Part shown: positions 1 through 10,710 of the stretch, piece after piece
Layout: each line of letters starts with the position of its first letter
Numbering within the stretch: position 1 is the first letter of the stretch
Source: Acidihalobacter prosperus
GTDB taxonomy: Bacteria; Pseudomonadota; Gammaproteobacteria; DSM-5130; Acidihalobacteraceae
Length of the DNA: 64,000 nucleotides
NCBI RefSeq assembly: GCF_000754095.2
Contig: NZ_JQSG02000001.1
Location: 605,140 to 669,139 of the forward strand
Direction of reading: 5' to 3'
The notes under the pieces: generated by a model
What the model was told of the DNA's origin: nothing
The model's input: the letters and a program-made list of their open reading frames with translations, nothing else
Database searches by the model: none
Program-made: the position numbers and the translations under genes

Positions 1-1
1 G

Positions 2-523
2 CCGAGCACCGACTACCGGCTGGACAAGGCTGCGCAGCGGTTGCAGGCGAGCGGACGTTATACGGTCCTCGCGCATGTGGCCTGGGAGCAGCCCGGCTTG
101 CCGATGAACCAGGCGGTGCCCATCACCATCACGGCGGGCCGTGATTACGCGCCCTTGTATCCGACGCTGACCGCGCCGCGCTACGTCACCCAGGGCGGAC
201 GGTCGATCGAGGTACCCGGGCAGCAGCATCTCTACCGGCTGTCCGGCACCGTCAAGATCGTGCTCAGTCGCTACCTTCACCTGTACACCGATATGATCCT
301 CCAGGTTCCCAGCCAGCCCCTGGTCGGTCCCGACGGGCAAACGCGCTGGGTCGAGGATACCGCCGTGATCGACAAGCCGTCCGCACAGCCTGCTTCCGGC
401 GGCACCTTGACCGGCGTGCACATCGTCGAACACCGCCGTACCCGGAGCCGCGTGCTCAACTACGTCGACCAGCCTCTGCTCGGAATTCTGTTCGAGATCT
501 GGCCCATAGGCGATAGCCGCTAA
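2..523 (+). CDS. CsiV-like protein, C-terminal part (5' end outside window)
   Basis: The reading frame is open from the first bases of the window, so this is the last 173 residues of a longer protein. The visible part contains SGRYTVLAHVAWEQP, then LSGTVKIVLSRYLHLYTDM, then EHRRTRSRVLNYVDQPLLG near the end. This order of motifs resembles the CsiV family, small secreted proteins first described as peptidoglycan-binding in Shewanella. An internal TTG at 41 could be mistaken for a start, but coding sense clearly continues upstream of it. The N-terminus, and any signal peptide, cannot be seen. The gene is followed by an AT-rich spacer of about 87 bases. Family call is by motif recognition and is moderately sure. 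Confidence 0.7.
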   Translation, partial: PSTDYRLDKAAQRLQASGRYTVLAHVAWEQPGLPMNQAVPITITAGRDYAPLYPTLTAPRYVTQGGRSIEVPGQQHLYRLSGTVKIVLSRYLHLYTDMILQVPSQPLVGPDGQTRWVEDTAVIDKPSAQPASGGTLTGVHIVEHRRTRSRVLNYVDQPLLGILFEIWPIGDSR

Positions 524-610
524 ATATCGACTCTAATGTCAATTATTACTATATAATTATATCTTGCTGTATATAAAAGATATTTTTTGGCGATAACGGG
601 GGAGGGCTGG

Positions 611-2383
611 ATGCACGATTACCCACTACCGGGCGACATTCGGGAATCCCATCACCGCCAGGGCGACGATCTGCTCACCGCCGGCTTGGGCCTGGCCGGT
701 CTACGACAGGCGCGCAAGCCGGCGGTCGACGATCCATCCCGCCCCACGCCTCGCGAATTACGCCGGCGCGCGATACATGCCAGCTGGCGATCGAGTGCGG
801 ACCTGGATCCGGACGGGGGTTTCGGCAGCGTTTACGGGACGGTTCCAGATATCCCCGGCCGGGAATACCACGCCTTTGCCAGCCTGCCCGGCGCACGCGC
901 CTGTCATCGCGTGCTGCTGCAGGCGCCGGACCACTTCGACCATAAACGGCGCTGCCTGGTTGTCACCGCCTCGCCCGGTTCACGCGGGATCTACGGCGGA
1001 ATCGCGCTCGCCGGCGCCTGGGCCTTGCCACGCGGATGCGCCGTTGTCTACACCGACAAAGGCGCGGGCAGCGGCTACTTCGATGCCAAAAGCGGCACCG
1101 GCGTCCGTCTCGACGGTACCCGCGCGATCGCCGGCGAAGCGGCACTCGAATTCGCCCCTACTGTGGACGGAACGGATGCGGGCATCGCCATCAAGCATGC
1201 GCATTCGGGCGACAATCCAGAGGCCCGATGGGGCGACCACGTGCTGCAGGCCATGGATTTCGGTCTCGCAATGCTTGATCGCGCCTATCCCGACGCAGCG
1301 CCGTTCACCCCGGCAAACACCCGCATCATCGCCACGGGCCTGTCCAACGGCGCCTCGGCCGTGCTGCGCGCCGCCGGCGCCGATGTGCGTCAGGCATTCG
1401 ATGCAGTGGTGGCGGCGGCGCCCAACGTCCTGGTGGCGGACGGCGGCCGCGCCTTTTACGATTACACCTGCGAAATCGCCCTGTGGCTGGGCAGCGCCCT
1501 CGGCTCGCCATCGTTGATCGAAGTCGCGAAGGCCCGCCATGGCAATAACCTGCCGGATGACCTCGCCTGGAGCGAAACGCTGGCGGATGCCGGCCATCTA
1601 TCCTCCGCCTCGCCCGAGGCGCGATCGCAAGAGGCGCTGGAACGTCTGCTCGCGGCCGGTTGGCCCCCCGCCGCGCTGCAGGCGGCGCTGCTCACCGGGG
1701 ATATCGAAACCTGGCGCGGGGCGGGTGCCGCCTATGCCGGCGCTTATCTGCGTTGCCCGGCCGGCGGCTTGCCGGGCGACGAACGTTTCGAAGCGCTGGT
1801 GCCCGATGCGCAGGGCCGCCTGCACTCGGGCGGGGCGGCCCTGCGCGCCAGCTGGTGGCCGGACGCCCCCGGATTACCGCCCAGCCTGGGTGTGGTGCCC
1901 ACTAGCCTGGTCGCCGGGCAACCGTTGATCGAATCCGTTCTGCGCTTGCAGGCCCTGGCAACCGGTGACGATGCCGATGCCTGCGCGCTACGTAACGGTA
2001 TCGACGCCACTGCGGCTGCGCTACCGCATGCGGACCTGCCCCTGTGGATCGTTCATGGCGAAGACGACGGGCTCATTCCTCCGGCCTTCAGCAGCCTGCC
2101 CTACCATGCCTGGCTGCACGCGCACGGGCGCCACCCGATCTGCTGGCACGTGCCACACGTGCAGCATTTCGACGCCTTGCTCGGCTGGCCGGCATTGGCG
2201 GCGCGTTATCTGCCTCTGCTGCCGTATGCCTACGCGGCGCTGGACGCGGCATGGATGCATCTCGAAGCCGGCCAGACACACGCGGACGACAAAGCGGCGC
2301 CCATCAGGCTGCCGTCGCGCCCACGCGCCGGCGCGCCGCTTTCGCCCACCCATCTCGGGCTGGTCGCGCCGCCGGCAACCTGA
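611..2383 (+). CDS. D-(-)-3-hydroxybutyrate oligomer hydrolase
   Basis: This 590-residue protein looks like the 3HB-oligomer hydrolase family, which cleaves soluble oligomers of 3-hydroxybutyrate to monomers during polyhydroxybutyrate breakdown. The nucleophile elbow TGLSNGAS places the likely catalytic serine near residue 245. A late LWIVHGEDDGLIPP segment and HVPHVQHFDALL supply the probable Asp and His of an alpha/beta-hydrolase triad. I chose the ATG at 611 because a purine-rich GGGGGAGGG lies just upstream at 598-606; an in-frame TTG at 587 is the alternative. The N-terminus has no obvious signal peptide, which suggests a cytoplasmic enzyme, and the protein is shorter than the roughly 700-residue Ralstonia-type enzymes. 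It ends 13 bases from the convergent rarA gene. Confidence 0.85.
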   Translation: MHDYPLPGDIRESHHRQGDDLLTAGLGLAGLRQARKPAVDDPSRPTPRELRRRAIHASWRSSADLDPDGGFGSVYGTVPDIPGREYHAFASLPGARACHRVLLQAPDHFDHKRRCLVVTASPGSRGIYGGIALAGAWALPRGCAVVYTDKGAGSGYFDAKSGTGVRLDGTRAIAGEAALEFAPTVDGTDAGIAIKHAHSGDNPEARWGDHVLQAMDFGLAMLDRAYPDAAPFTPANTRIIATGLSNGASAVLRAAGADVRQAFDAVVAAAPNVLVADGGRAFYDYTCEIALWLGSALGSPSLIEVAKARHGNNLPDDLAWSETLADAGHLSSASPEARSQEALERLLAAGWPPAALQAALLTGDIETWRGAGAAYAGAYLRCPAGGLPGDERFEALVPDAQGRLHSGGAALRASWWPDAPGLPPSLGVVPTSLVAGQPLIESVLRLQALATGDDADACALRNGIDATAAALPHADLPLWIVHGEDDGLIPPAFSSLPYHAWLHAHGRHPICWHVPHVQHFDALLGWPALAARYLPLLPYAYAALDAAWMHLEAGQTHADDKAAPIRLPSRPRAGAPLSPTHLGLVAPPAT

Positions 2384-2396
2384 ACGGCCGGCACGC

Positions 2397-3737
2397 TCAC
2401 TCTTCCGATGCCCTGCGCGCCGCCTGGTCGCGCGCGCGCAGATCTTCCAGGCGGGCACGAATTTTGGCTTCCAGGCCTCGCGTGCTCGGTTCGTAATAAT
2501 GTTCTTCCGCCATGCCGTCGGGGAAATAGCGCTCGCCGGCGGCGTAGGCATCCTCCTCGTCGTGCGCGTAGCGATAATCCTTGCCGTAATCGAGGGAACG
2601 CATCAGGCCGGTCGGGGCATTGCGCAGATGCAGCGGCACCTCCAGCGTGCCATGGGCCCGCACCGAAGCCATGGCGGCCTTGTAGGCGGTATACACCGCA
2701 TTGCTCTTGGGCACCGCGGCGAGATACACCACCGTGTGGGCCAGCGCCAGCTCCCCCTCCGGGCTGCCCAGGCGCTCATAGGCGTCCCAGGCTGCACGCG
2801 CCATTTCCAGCGCGCGCGGGTCCGCGTTGCCGATATCCTCGCTCGCCATGCGCAGCAAGCGTCGCGCAATGTACAGAGGATCGCAGCCGCCATCGATCAT
2901 GCGGCAGAACCAATACAAGGCGGCATCCGGACTCGATCCTCTGATCGACTTGTGAAGCGCGGAAATCTGATCGTAAAAATACTCGCCGCCCTTGTCGAAG
3001 CGACGTAGCGACTGGCTCGCCGCCTCGCGCACCACGTCTTCGTCGATGCAGCCCCGCCTTGCCGCGTCGCCCGCCAGATCCGCCGCGAGTTCGAGCAGAT
3101 TGAGCGCACGACGCGCATCGCCGTCCGCGGCGGCGACGAGCATCGCAAGGGCTTCGTCGGCGATCACGAGCCCCTGCCCGCCCAGCCCTCGCTGCGTGTC
3201 GTCCAGTGCCTGGCGCAGCACATCGCCGATATCCTCGGCATCGAGCGCCCGCAGCACATAGGTGCGAACCCGGGACAGCAAGGCGTTGTTCAGTTCGAAG
3301 GAAGGATTTTCCGTCGTCGCGCCCACGAAGAAAACGGTGCCGTCTTCAACATGCGGCAAAAAGGCATCTTGCTGAGCCTTGTTGAAACGGTGGACCTCGT
3401 CGACGAACAACACGGTCGCGCGCTGCGAAGCCACGCGTGCGGCACGTGCCTGTGACACGGCCTCGCGTATGTCCTTGACCCCCGAAAGCACCGCCGAAAG
3501 ACTCAGGAACTGCGCATCGCCCTGGCGCGCCAGCAGGCGCGCCAGTGTGGTCTTGCCCGTGCCCGGCGGCCCCCAGAGCACCATCGAGTGCAAGCGACCT
3601 TCGGCGATCGCCCGCCACAACGGCTTGCCGGGCGCCAGCAAGTGCCGCTGTCCGATGAACGACCCAAGATCGACCGGGCGCATGCGGTCTGCCAGCGGCC
3701 GGTGGTCCGCGAATGCATTGTCGAGCAGATCCGCCAT
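2397..3737 (-). CDS. rarA: Replication-associated recombination protein A (AAA+ ATPase)
   Basis: RarA (MgsA) is a clamp-loader-like AAA+ ATPase that acts at stalled replication forks. The 446-residue protein shows RMRPVDLGSFIGQRHLL near the start, Walker A GPPGTGKTT, Walker B LFVDEVHRFNKAQQD and the C-terminal region typical of the family. I chose the ATG at 3737 (MADLLDNAF...) because it aligns with the start of known RarA proteins and leaves 13 bases after lolA. An upstream ATG at 3770 would add 11 residues and overlap lolA by 20 bases. It is the last gene of a probable ftsK-lolA-rarA unit, an order common in gammaproteobacteria. Confidence 0.95.
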   Translation of the reverse strand: MADLLDNAFADHRPLADRMRPVDLGSFIGQRHLLAPGKPLWRAIAEGRLHSMVLWGPPGTGKTTLARLLARQGDAQFLSLSAVLSGVKDIREAVSQARAARVASQRATVLFVDEVHRFNKAQQDAFLPHVEDGTVFFVGATTENPSFELNNALLSRVRTYVLRALDAEDIGDVLRQALDDTQRGLGGQGLVIADEALAMLVAAADGDARRALNLLELAADLAGDAARRGCIDEDVVREAASQSLRRFDKGGEYFYDQISALHKSIRGSSPDAALYWFCRMIDGGCDPLYIARRLLRMASEDIGNADPRALEMARAAWDAYERLGSPEGELALAHTVVYLAAVPKSNAVYTAYKAAMASVRAHGTLEVPLHLRNAPTGLMRSLDYGKDYRYAHDEEDAYAAGERYFPDGMAEEHYYEPSTRGLEAKIRARLEDLRARDQAARRASEE

Positions 3738-3750
3738 CGATTCGCTGACG

Positions 3751-4380
3751 CTACATGCCGTCGACGACATCCACGCCGGGCGGCGCGGAGAAACTGAAAT
3801 CGGACGCCGGCAATGCAGGATTGAGTGCGATGTGCGTCAGCTGGATCACGGTGCGGTGACCGAACTGATCGTAGAGCACCATCTGGCGAACCAGACCGGC
3901 ACTCAAGCCCAGCAGGATGCGATCGAATTGCGCGTTCCGTTGTTGTTTCGGTATCAGTTCCACCCAGTCGAGGCCTTCGCGGGCGCCATCATCGCTCAGT
4001 TTGAAGGATTCGCTCAGGGGCGTGCCGCCGCCGAGCAATGCAATCGGGGCCTGGCCGAGCTTCTTGGCAACCGGACTGACCGTGGCCTGCGCCAGGTCCT
4101 TGTCGTATATCCACATCTTCTTGCCGTCGGAGACGATCTGCTGCTCGTGCGGCTTGGCGTAGGTCCAGTTGAAACGGTCCGGACGGGCCAGTTCGAACGT
4201 ACCCGAGGTGGTGCGCAACAACGGTCCCTGCGTTTCATAGACACGCTGCACGAACTGCCCCTTGAGGCTGTGTGCCTGCTGGAAGAAGTGCTCCAGTTGC
4301 GCGATGGCATCGGCATGGGCCGGCAAGCCGCAGAGCAACCCGCAAGACAATAGCATCAGCCGCAGAAAACGAGGCAACAT
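3751..4380 (-). CDS. lolA: Outer-membrane lipoprotein carrier protein LolA
   Basis: LolA is the periplasmic chaperone that carries lipoproteins from the LolCDE exporter to LolB in the outer membrane. The 209-residue product begins with a clear signal peptide (hydrophobic LMLLSCGLLCGLPAHA followed by a likely cleavage site). The mature part has LKGQFVQRVYE and FNWTYAKPHEQQIVSDGKKMW, which are typical LolA stretches. The ATG at 4380 is preferred to a TTG two codons upstream at 4386; a GGAG lies about ten bases upstream. It sits between ftsK and rarA, its usual place. Confidence 0.95.
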   Translation of the reverse strand: MLPRFLRLMLLSCGLLCGLPAHADAIAQLEHFFQQAHSLKGQFVQRVYETQGPLLRTTSGTFELARPDRFNWTYAKPHEQQIVSDGKKMWIYDKDLAQATVSPVAKKLGQAPIALLGGGTPLSESFKLSDDGAREGLDWVELIPKQQRNAQFDRILLGLSAGLVRQMVLYDQFGHRTVIQLTHIALNPALPASDFSFSAPPGVDVVDGM

Positions 4381-4469
4381 GGTCAAAGGCTCCAGTGGGA
4401 TGATTGGGAAGTCGACAGGCCGGCGCTCATCTTAACCGCGCCGGGCGCTGTCGGGGAGAGCCGGTCGGT

Positions 4470-6776
4470 TCAGGCTTCCGGCGGGGGCGCGGCAATGACT
4501 TCCCGGTTGCCGTTGGACTGCACCGGGCTGACGATGCCTGCTGCCTCCATATCCTCGATCATGCGCGCGGCGCGGTTGTAGCCGATCTTCAAGCGACGCT
4601 GCACATAGGAGATCGAAGCCTTGCGCGACTCGGTGACAATGGCGACGGCCTGATCGTAAAGGGCGTCGGTTTCACGCCCTTCGTCGCCACCCTGCTCCAG
4701 ACCGGGAATGCCGTCGCCGGGCAATGGGTCGTTGACGATGGACTCGATGTAATCCGGACGTCCGCTGCGCTTGAGCGCCTCAACGACCCGATGCACCTCC
4801 TGATCGGCCACGAAGGCGCCATGTATGCGGTCCGGCAGTGCGCGGCCGGGCGGCAGATAGAGCATGTCGCCATAGCCGAGCAGCTGCTCCGCCCCCATCT
4901 GGTCGAGGATGGTCCGCGAGTCGATGCGCGATGAGACCTGGAATGCGATGCGGGTCGGGATGTTCGCCTTGATCAGGCCTGTGATCACGTCGACCGAGGG
5001 ACGCTGGGTAGCCAGAATCAGATGGATACCAGCCGCACGCGCCTTTTGCGCGAGACGAGCGATCAGTTCTTCCACCTTCTTGCCAACCACCATCATCATG
5101 TCGGCGAATTCGTCCACTACCACGACGATGTAGGGCAGTGTTTCGAGGGTGGGTGTCGGAGCTTCCGGATCGAACGCGGCGGCGGCATTATAAAGTGGAT
5201 CGGCAAGCGGCTGTCCCTGGTCGATCGCGTCCTGAACCTTGCGATTGAATCCGGCCAGATTGCGCACGCCGAGCATGGACATCAGCTTGTATCGGCGCTC
5301 CATCTCGGCCACGCACCAGCGCAATGCGTTGGCCGCGTCCTTCATGTCGGTGACCACCGGCGTGAGCAGGTGCGGAATATCGTCGTAAACGCTCAGTTCC
5401 AGCATCTTCGGATCGATCAGGATCATGCGCACGTCCCGCGCGCTCGCCTTGTACAGCAGGCTGAGCAGCATGGCGTTGACGGCCACGGACTTGCCGGAAC
5501 CGGTGGTGCCGGCCACCAGCAGGTGCGGCATGCGCGCAAGATCGGCCACCACCGGGATACCTGCGATATCCTTGCCGAGCGCCAGCGTCAGATGAGACTT
5601 GGAGTCGTCGTAGGCCTTGGAACGCAGCATTTCGGAAAGTGCGACCACTTCCCGGTGCTCGTTGGGAATCTCCAGTCCGATCACCGACTTGCCGGGGATG
5701 ACCTCGACGATGCGCACGCTTACCACCGCCAGCGCGCGCGCCAGATCCTTGGCGAGATTGGTGATGCGGCTCACCTTGATGCCGGCAGCCGGCTGCAATT
5801 CGAAGCGCGTGATCACCGGACCGGGATGCACCGCGACCACAGCAACCTCGATGCCGAAATCGGCCAATTTGAGCTCGACCAGCCGCGACATCGCTGCCAG
5901 CGCCTCCTCCGAGTACCCGGCATCCGACGCCTGCGGCGGGTCGAGCAGCGACAGCGAGGGCAGCCCGCCTTCGGCGGCCGCATCGAAGAGCTGTATCTGG
6001 CGTTCGCGCTCGACGCGTGCACTGATCTGGGGTTTGACCAGCTTCGGCTCGATCTTGGGCTTGGGCAATTGCGCCCGCTTCACCGTTTTCACCTTGACGG
6101 CGGTTTCGCGCGTCTGCCGCGCCCGATTCGCTTCGCGGCGCTCGCGCCAGACCGCAAGTCTGCGACTGATGGCCCGCCCGATGGCGACCGCCAGCCGGCC
6201 GGTCAGATCCATCAGGCGCAGCCACGACAGCCCGGTGGACAACGTCACGCCCGCCAGGAAGACGCCCAGCAGCATGAGGGTGGAACCCAGCCCGCCCACC
6301 ACCGGCACTAGGCGCCCGCTGACCAGGTCGCCCAGCACCCCCCCTGCATCCAGCGGCAGGTAGCCCGGCGCGAAGTGCTCGGAGGCAAGGCCGCAGCCCG
6401 AAGTCACCGTGACGGCGAAGCCCAGCCAACGCAAGGCGAAAGCCGCCGGATCGAATTCGCCGTCGCTCGGGCGGCCTCTGAACACCAGATAGCCGCTGTA
6501 GATCACCATCAGCGGCGCGAGATAGGCCATATAGCCGAAAAAATAGAGGAAGAAATCGGCGAACCAGGCCCCTGCTCGACCGGCCAGATTCGCCACTGGC
6601 CGCCCCGTACCGGTCTGCGACCAACCGGGGTCTCCAGCATGGTAGCTGAGCAGCGCGAGCAACAGGTACAGACCGGCCGCTCCGAACACGAACAGCGCCC
6701 CCTCGCGCAGCCCGCGTGCGCGGCTGACATTGAGTGCGCGCAGCCAGCTGCGCCTCGAAGTGGAGGAATCGACCAA
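4470..6776 (-). CDS. ftsK: DNA translocase FtsK
   Basis: FtsK anchors in the divisome and pumps DNA to resolve chromosome dimers at dif with XerCD. The 768-residue protein has about four N-terminal membrane segments (residues ~25-190), a short basic linker, the RecA-like motor with Walker A GTTGSGKS (~residue 430) and Walker [13 protein letters not shown], and a C-terminal winged-helix gamma domain containing [20 protein letters not shown]. The linker is much shorter than in E. coli FtsK. The start is uncertain: the frame opens just after an in-frame TAG about 30 bases upstream and offers a TTG at 6776 but no ATG before the first membrane segment. An AAAGGA lies further upstream and would suit a non-canonical ATT better than this TTG. 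Confidence 0.93.
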   Translation of the reverse strand: MVDSSTSRRSWLRALNVSRARGLREGALFVFGAAGLYLLLALLSYHAGDPGWSQTGTGRPVANLAGRAGAWFADFFLYFFGYMAYLAPLMVIYSGYLVFRGRPSDGEFDPAAFALRWLGFAVTVTSGCGLASEHFAPGYLPLDAGGVLGDLVSGRLVPVVGGLGSTLMLLGVFLAGVTLSTGLSWLRLMDLTGRLAVAIGRAISRRLAVWRERREANRARQTRETAVKVKTVKRAQLPKPKIEPKLVKPQISARVERERQIQLFDAAAEGGLPSLSLLDPPQASDAGYSEEALAAMSRLVELKLADFGIEVAVVAVHPGPVITRFELQPAAGIKVSRITNLAKDLARALAVVSVRIVEVIPGKSVIGLEIPNEHREVVALSEMLRSKAYDDSKSHLTLALGKDIAGIPVVADLARMPHLLVAGTTGSGKSVAVNAMLLSLLYKASARDVRMILIDPKMLELSVYDDIPHLLTPVVTDMKDAANALRWCVAEMERRYKLMSMLGVRNLAGFNRKVQDAIDQGQPLADPLYNAAAAFDPEAPTPTLETLPYIVVVVDEFADMMMVVGKKVEELIARLAQKARAAGIHLILATQRPSVDVITGLIKANIPTRIAFQVSSRIDSRTILDQMGAEQLLGYGDMLYLPPGRALPDRIHGAFVADQEVHRVVEALKRSGRPDYIESIVNDPLPGDGIPGLEQGGDEGRETDALYDQAVAIVTESRKASISYVQRRLKIGYNRAARMIEDMEAAGIVSPVQSNGNREVIAAPPPEA

Positions 6777-6947
6777 GAACTTTATACCCTGAATGAAATA
6801 TCCTTTCTATGAGTTTGATAGATCGGACATTTTATTTCAAATCCGCGTCAGACGACGTAGCAGCGCACTGCGCGCCTCCCAATCTGACACGTTTTGCCGA
6901 TGCGGGTGGTTTCAAGCTACCATCCGCGCGATTGAAAGCCGAGGTGA

Positions 6948-7973
<1,026 letters not shown>

Positions 7974-8003
7974 GGACCGGCAGACCCGGCGGGAGTCGCG
8001 CGC

Positions 8004-9158
8004 GTGGCGCTTGAGGTCAGCATTCATCAGGGACTGGGGGAGATCGCCCCCGAAGCCTGGGATGCACTGGGCGGCGCGCGCGACCCCTTTCTGAGCCACG
8101 CCTTCCTGCACGCACTCGAAAACACCGAATGCCTGCAGCCCTACGGCTGGCACCCTCATCACCTGCTCGTCCATGACGACGGGCGCCTGGTCGCGGCCAC
8201 CCCGCTGTACGCCAAAACTAATTCCTACGGCGAGTTCGTCTTCGACTGGTCTTGGGCCGGCGCCTACGAACGCAACGGTCTGTCCTATTACCCCAAACTG
8301 GTCGCCGCCGTCCCCTACACCCCGGCAACGGGAAGGCGGCTGCTGATCGCTCCCGACGCCCCGCAACCCGAAGCCCTAGTCGACCTCATGATCGAGCAGA
8401 CGATCGAGTTCGCCCGGCGCAATGGCCTGTCGGGCGCGCACTGGCTTTTCACGCAGGAGGACGAAACCGAACGCCTGCAACACCATGGTCTGATGCGCCG
8501 GCTCGGCTGCCAGTACCACTGGGAAAACCGCGGCTACGGCAGCTTCGACGACTTCGTCGGCACGTTCAGTTCGCGCAAGCGCAAGAAGGTTAACCGCGAA
8601 CGGCGACGGGTATCCGAGCAGGGCGTCACGCTGCATGTGCTGCACGGCGACGAAGTGGACGAAACGCTGATCGCAACCTTCCACGATTTTTACCTGAACA
8701 CCTTCGAACGGCACATGGGCGTGCCGACGCTGACCCTCGATTTCTTCCGCAAGATCGCACATTCGCTGGGACGTCGCTTCGTGCTGGTCATGGCCAGACG
8801 TGGGGGCGAATGGATTGCTGGCGCGGTGAACTTTCGCGGCGACGACACCCTGTATGGACGCTACTGGGGCTGCCGGGAAACGATCGAGGATCTGCATTTC
8901 GAGGCCTGCTATTACCAGGGGATCGATTACTGTATTGCCGAGGGCCTGCAGCGTTTCGAACCCGGCGCGCAGGGCGAGCACAAGATCGCGCGCGGTTTCC
9001 TGCCGACCCGCACCTGGTCGGCTCACTGGATCGCCGATGCCGGTTTCAGACCTCATCTCGAGGCCTTCTGCCGCCGCGAAGAAACCGCCATGAGTCGCGA
9101 GTGCGAATCACTGATGAGCCTCTCGCCGTATCGTGTAGACGCGGATCCCACGGCATGA
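8004..9158 (+). CDS. FemAB/GNAT-like protein of the DUF482 (peptidogalycan biosynthesis) family
   Basis: This 384-residue protein matches the DUF482 family, predicted acyltransferases with a GNAT-like fold related to FemAB aminoacyltransferases. Recognisable parts are DPFLSHAFLHALE near the start, YGEFVFDWSWAGAYERNGL, FSSRKRKKVNRERRRV in the middle, and FEPGAQGEHKIARGFLPT near the end. The start is a GTG at 8004 with GGGAG eight bases upstream. Its stop overlaps the aat start (ATGA at 9155-9158), so the two are probably translationally coupled. The substrate is unknown. The pairing with aat, an aminoacyl transferase of similar fold, is common in proteobacteria. Confidence 0.85.
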   Translation: MALEVSIHQGLGEIAPEAWDALGGARDPFLSHAFLHALENTECLQPYGWHPHHLLVHDDGRLVAATPLYAKTNSYGEFVFDWSWAGAYERNGLSYYPKLVAAVPYTPATGRRLLIAPDAPQPEALVDLMIEQTIEFARRNGLSGAHWLFTQEDETERLQHHGLMRRLGCQYHWENRGYGSFDDFVGTFSSRKRKKVNRERRRVSEQGVTLHVLHGDEVDETLIATFHDFYLNTFERHMGVPTLTLDFFRKIAHSLGRRFVLVMARRGGEWIAGAVNFRGDDTLYGRYWGCRETIEDLHFEACYYQGIDYCIAEGLQRFEPGAQGEHKIARGFLPTRTWSAHWIADAGFRPHLEAFCRREETAMSRECESLMSLSPYRVDADPTA

Positions 9159-9973
9159 GTGAACTGGCCTGGCTGAATCCGGCCGATCCCGAACAGCCCT
9201 TTCCGCCGCTGGAGGCCGCCCTGAAGGAGCCCGACGGGCTGCTCGCAGCCGGTGGCGGGCTTGAACCTTCGCGCTTGCTCAGCGCCTATCGCCAGGGGAT
9301 ATTCCCTTGGTACGAAACCGGCCAGCCGATCCTATGGTGGTCGCCTGATCCGCGCGCGGTGCTGTTTCTGAATGAATTCAAGCTTCACCGCAGCCTGCGC
9401 AAAGCCTTGCGCAACAAAGGTTTCTCGGTCGACCTCGATACCGATTTCGCAGCGGTCGTGGGCGCGTGCGCGGCACCTCGCGGCGACACCCGCGGCACTT
9501 GGATCACTCGTGAGATGCAACGCGCATATATTCGGCTGCATACGCTCGGGCACGCGCACTCGGTCGAGGTTCGTGATGCGCAAGGCGTGCTCGTCGGAGG
9601 ACTGTACGGCGTCGCCATCGGGCGTGTGTTTTTCGGCGAATCGATGTTCAGCCGGGTCAACGACGCCTCCAAAATCGCCTTGACCACCCTCGCCTGCCAG
9701 CTGGATGCCTGGGGATTTCCCCTGATCGATTGTCAGCAGGATACCGCCCATCTCGCGCGCTTCGGCGCGCGCCCAATAGCGCGTCGCGCATTTGCGCGGT
9801 TGCTCGACGCCTATTGCGGCCAGCCTGGCCCGGGACGCTGGGTGTTGGACGAGCAGCTACATGCGGATGTCTGGCAGCCCGGCATGGGGCGAGACATGGA
9901 TACGGGCGGGCCACGCGGCGGAATCGCGTCACGGTCGGACAAGCCCGCGGGCACGGATCGCCCCGGCGGCTAG
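9155..9973 (+). CDS. aat: Leucyl/phenylalanyl-tRNA--protein transferase
   Basis: Aat transfers Leu or Phe from tRNA to proteins with N-terminal Arg or Lys, marking them for ClpAP degradation by the N-end rule. The 272-residue protein shows the family hallmarks EPDGLLAAGGGLEPSRLL, YRQGIFPWYE and WWSPDPRAVL, followed by GGLYGVAIGRVFFGESMFS and LIDCQQDTAHLARFGA. The ATG at 9155 overlaps the previous stop. The final TAG lies inside a CTAG that also holds the stop of the convergent phosphorylase gene. Confidence 0.96.
   Translation: MSELAWLNPADPEQPFPPLEAALKEPDGLLAAGGGLEPSRLLSAYRQGIFPWYETGQPILWWSPDPRAVLFLNEFKLHRSLRKALRNKGFSVDLDTDFAAVVGACAAPRGDTRGTWITREMQRAYIRLHTLGHAHSVEVRDAQGVLVGGLYGVAIGRVFFGESMFSRVNDASKIALTTLACQLDAWGFPLIDCQQDTAHLARFGARPIARRAFARLLDAYCGQPGPGRWVLDEQLHADVWQPGMGRDMDTGGPRGGIASRSDKPAGTDRPGG
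9970..9973. other. CTAG stop-stop overlap of aat and the phosphorylase gene
   Basis: Read on the plus strand, TAG ends aat; read on the minus strand, TAG ends the phosphorylase gene. The two convergent genes thus share four bases and there is no room for a terminator between them. Confidence 0.9.
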
Positions 9974-10710
9974 AGCAGCGGCATTAAGGCCTCAAGCATG
10001 CGGGCGACATCGCGCATGCCGATGTCCAGATTCTGCCCCACCTCTTCCATGGTGATTTCACCCGTGCCGCGCCCGGCCGCCCAGTTGGCCACCACCGCGC
10101 AGGTCGCATAACTCAGACCGAGCTCGCGTGCGAGTCCCGCCTCCGGCATGCCGGTCATGCCGACAAGATCGCAGCCATCGCGCGCCATGCGGTCGATCTC
10201 GGCAGTGGATTCCAGGCGGGGACCCTGGGTGGCGCCATAGGTGCCGCGATCCACATGCCCAATCCCGGCCGCCGCGCACGCGGCAATCATGGCGTGGCGC
10301 AGTTCGAGGCTGTAGGGTTCCGTGAAATCCACGTGCGTGACCTGCTTGAGGCTGCCCTCATAAAAGGTATGCGCGCGGGACCAGGTGTAATCGATGATCT
10401 GGTCTGGAATCACCAGACAAGCCGGTTTCATCCGCTCGGTGATGCCGCCGACCGCAGCAACGGCAATCACCTGCTCGACACCGATGTGGTGCAGTGCCCA
10501 GAGATTGGCACGGTAATTCACCTGGTGAGGCGGGATGGTGTGACCGGGTCCGTGACGCGGGAGGAAGGCCACCTCGCGCCCGAACAGATGTCCATGGGTT
10601 ACCGGGCCGGAAGGTTCGCCGTAGGGCGTGTGAATCACCTCTCGGCGGGCGATCTCGAGACTGCCGAGCCTGGTCAGGCCGGTGCCGCCGATGATGGCGA
10701 TCGCGCTCAT
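9970..10710 (-). CDS. S-methyl-5'-thioinosine phosphorylase (MTAP/PNP family)
   Basis: This 246-residue nucleoside phosphorylase shows the N-terminal IIGGTGLTRLGSL, the phosphate-binding LPRHGPGHTIPPHQVNYR and MTGMPEAGLARELGL. Near the base-binding site it has ANWAAG rather than the Asp-containing segment that human-type MTA phosphorylases use to hold adenine. That argues for the Pseudomonas-type enzyme, which splits methylthioinosine to hypoxanthine in purine and methionine salvage. The adjacent hypoxanthine phosphoribosyltransferase fits this, as it would use the hypoxanthine. The start ATG overlaps the hpt stop by four bases. Confidence 0.85.
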   Translation of the reverse strand: MSAIAIIGGTGLTRLGSLEIARREVIHTPYGEPSGPVTHGHLFGREVAFLPRHGPGHTIPPHQVNYRANLWALHHIGVEQVIAVAAVGGITERMKPACLVIPDQIIDYTWSRAHTFYEGSLKQVTHVDFTEPYSLELRHAMIAACAAAGIGHVDRGTYGATQGPRLESTAEIDRMARDGCDLVGMTGMPEAGLARELGLSYATCAVVANWAAGRGTGEITMEEVGQNLDIGMRDVARMLEALMPLL

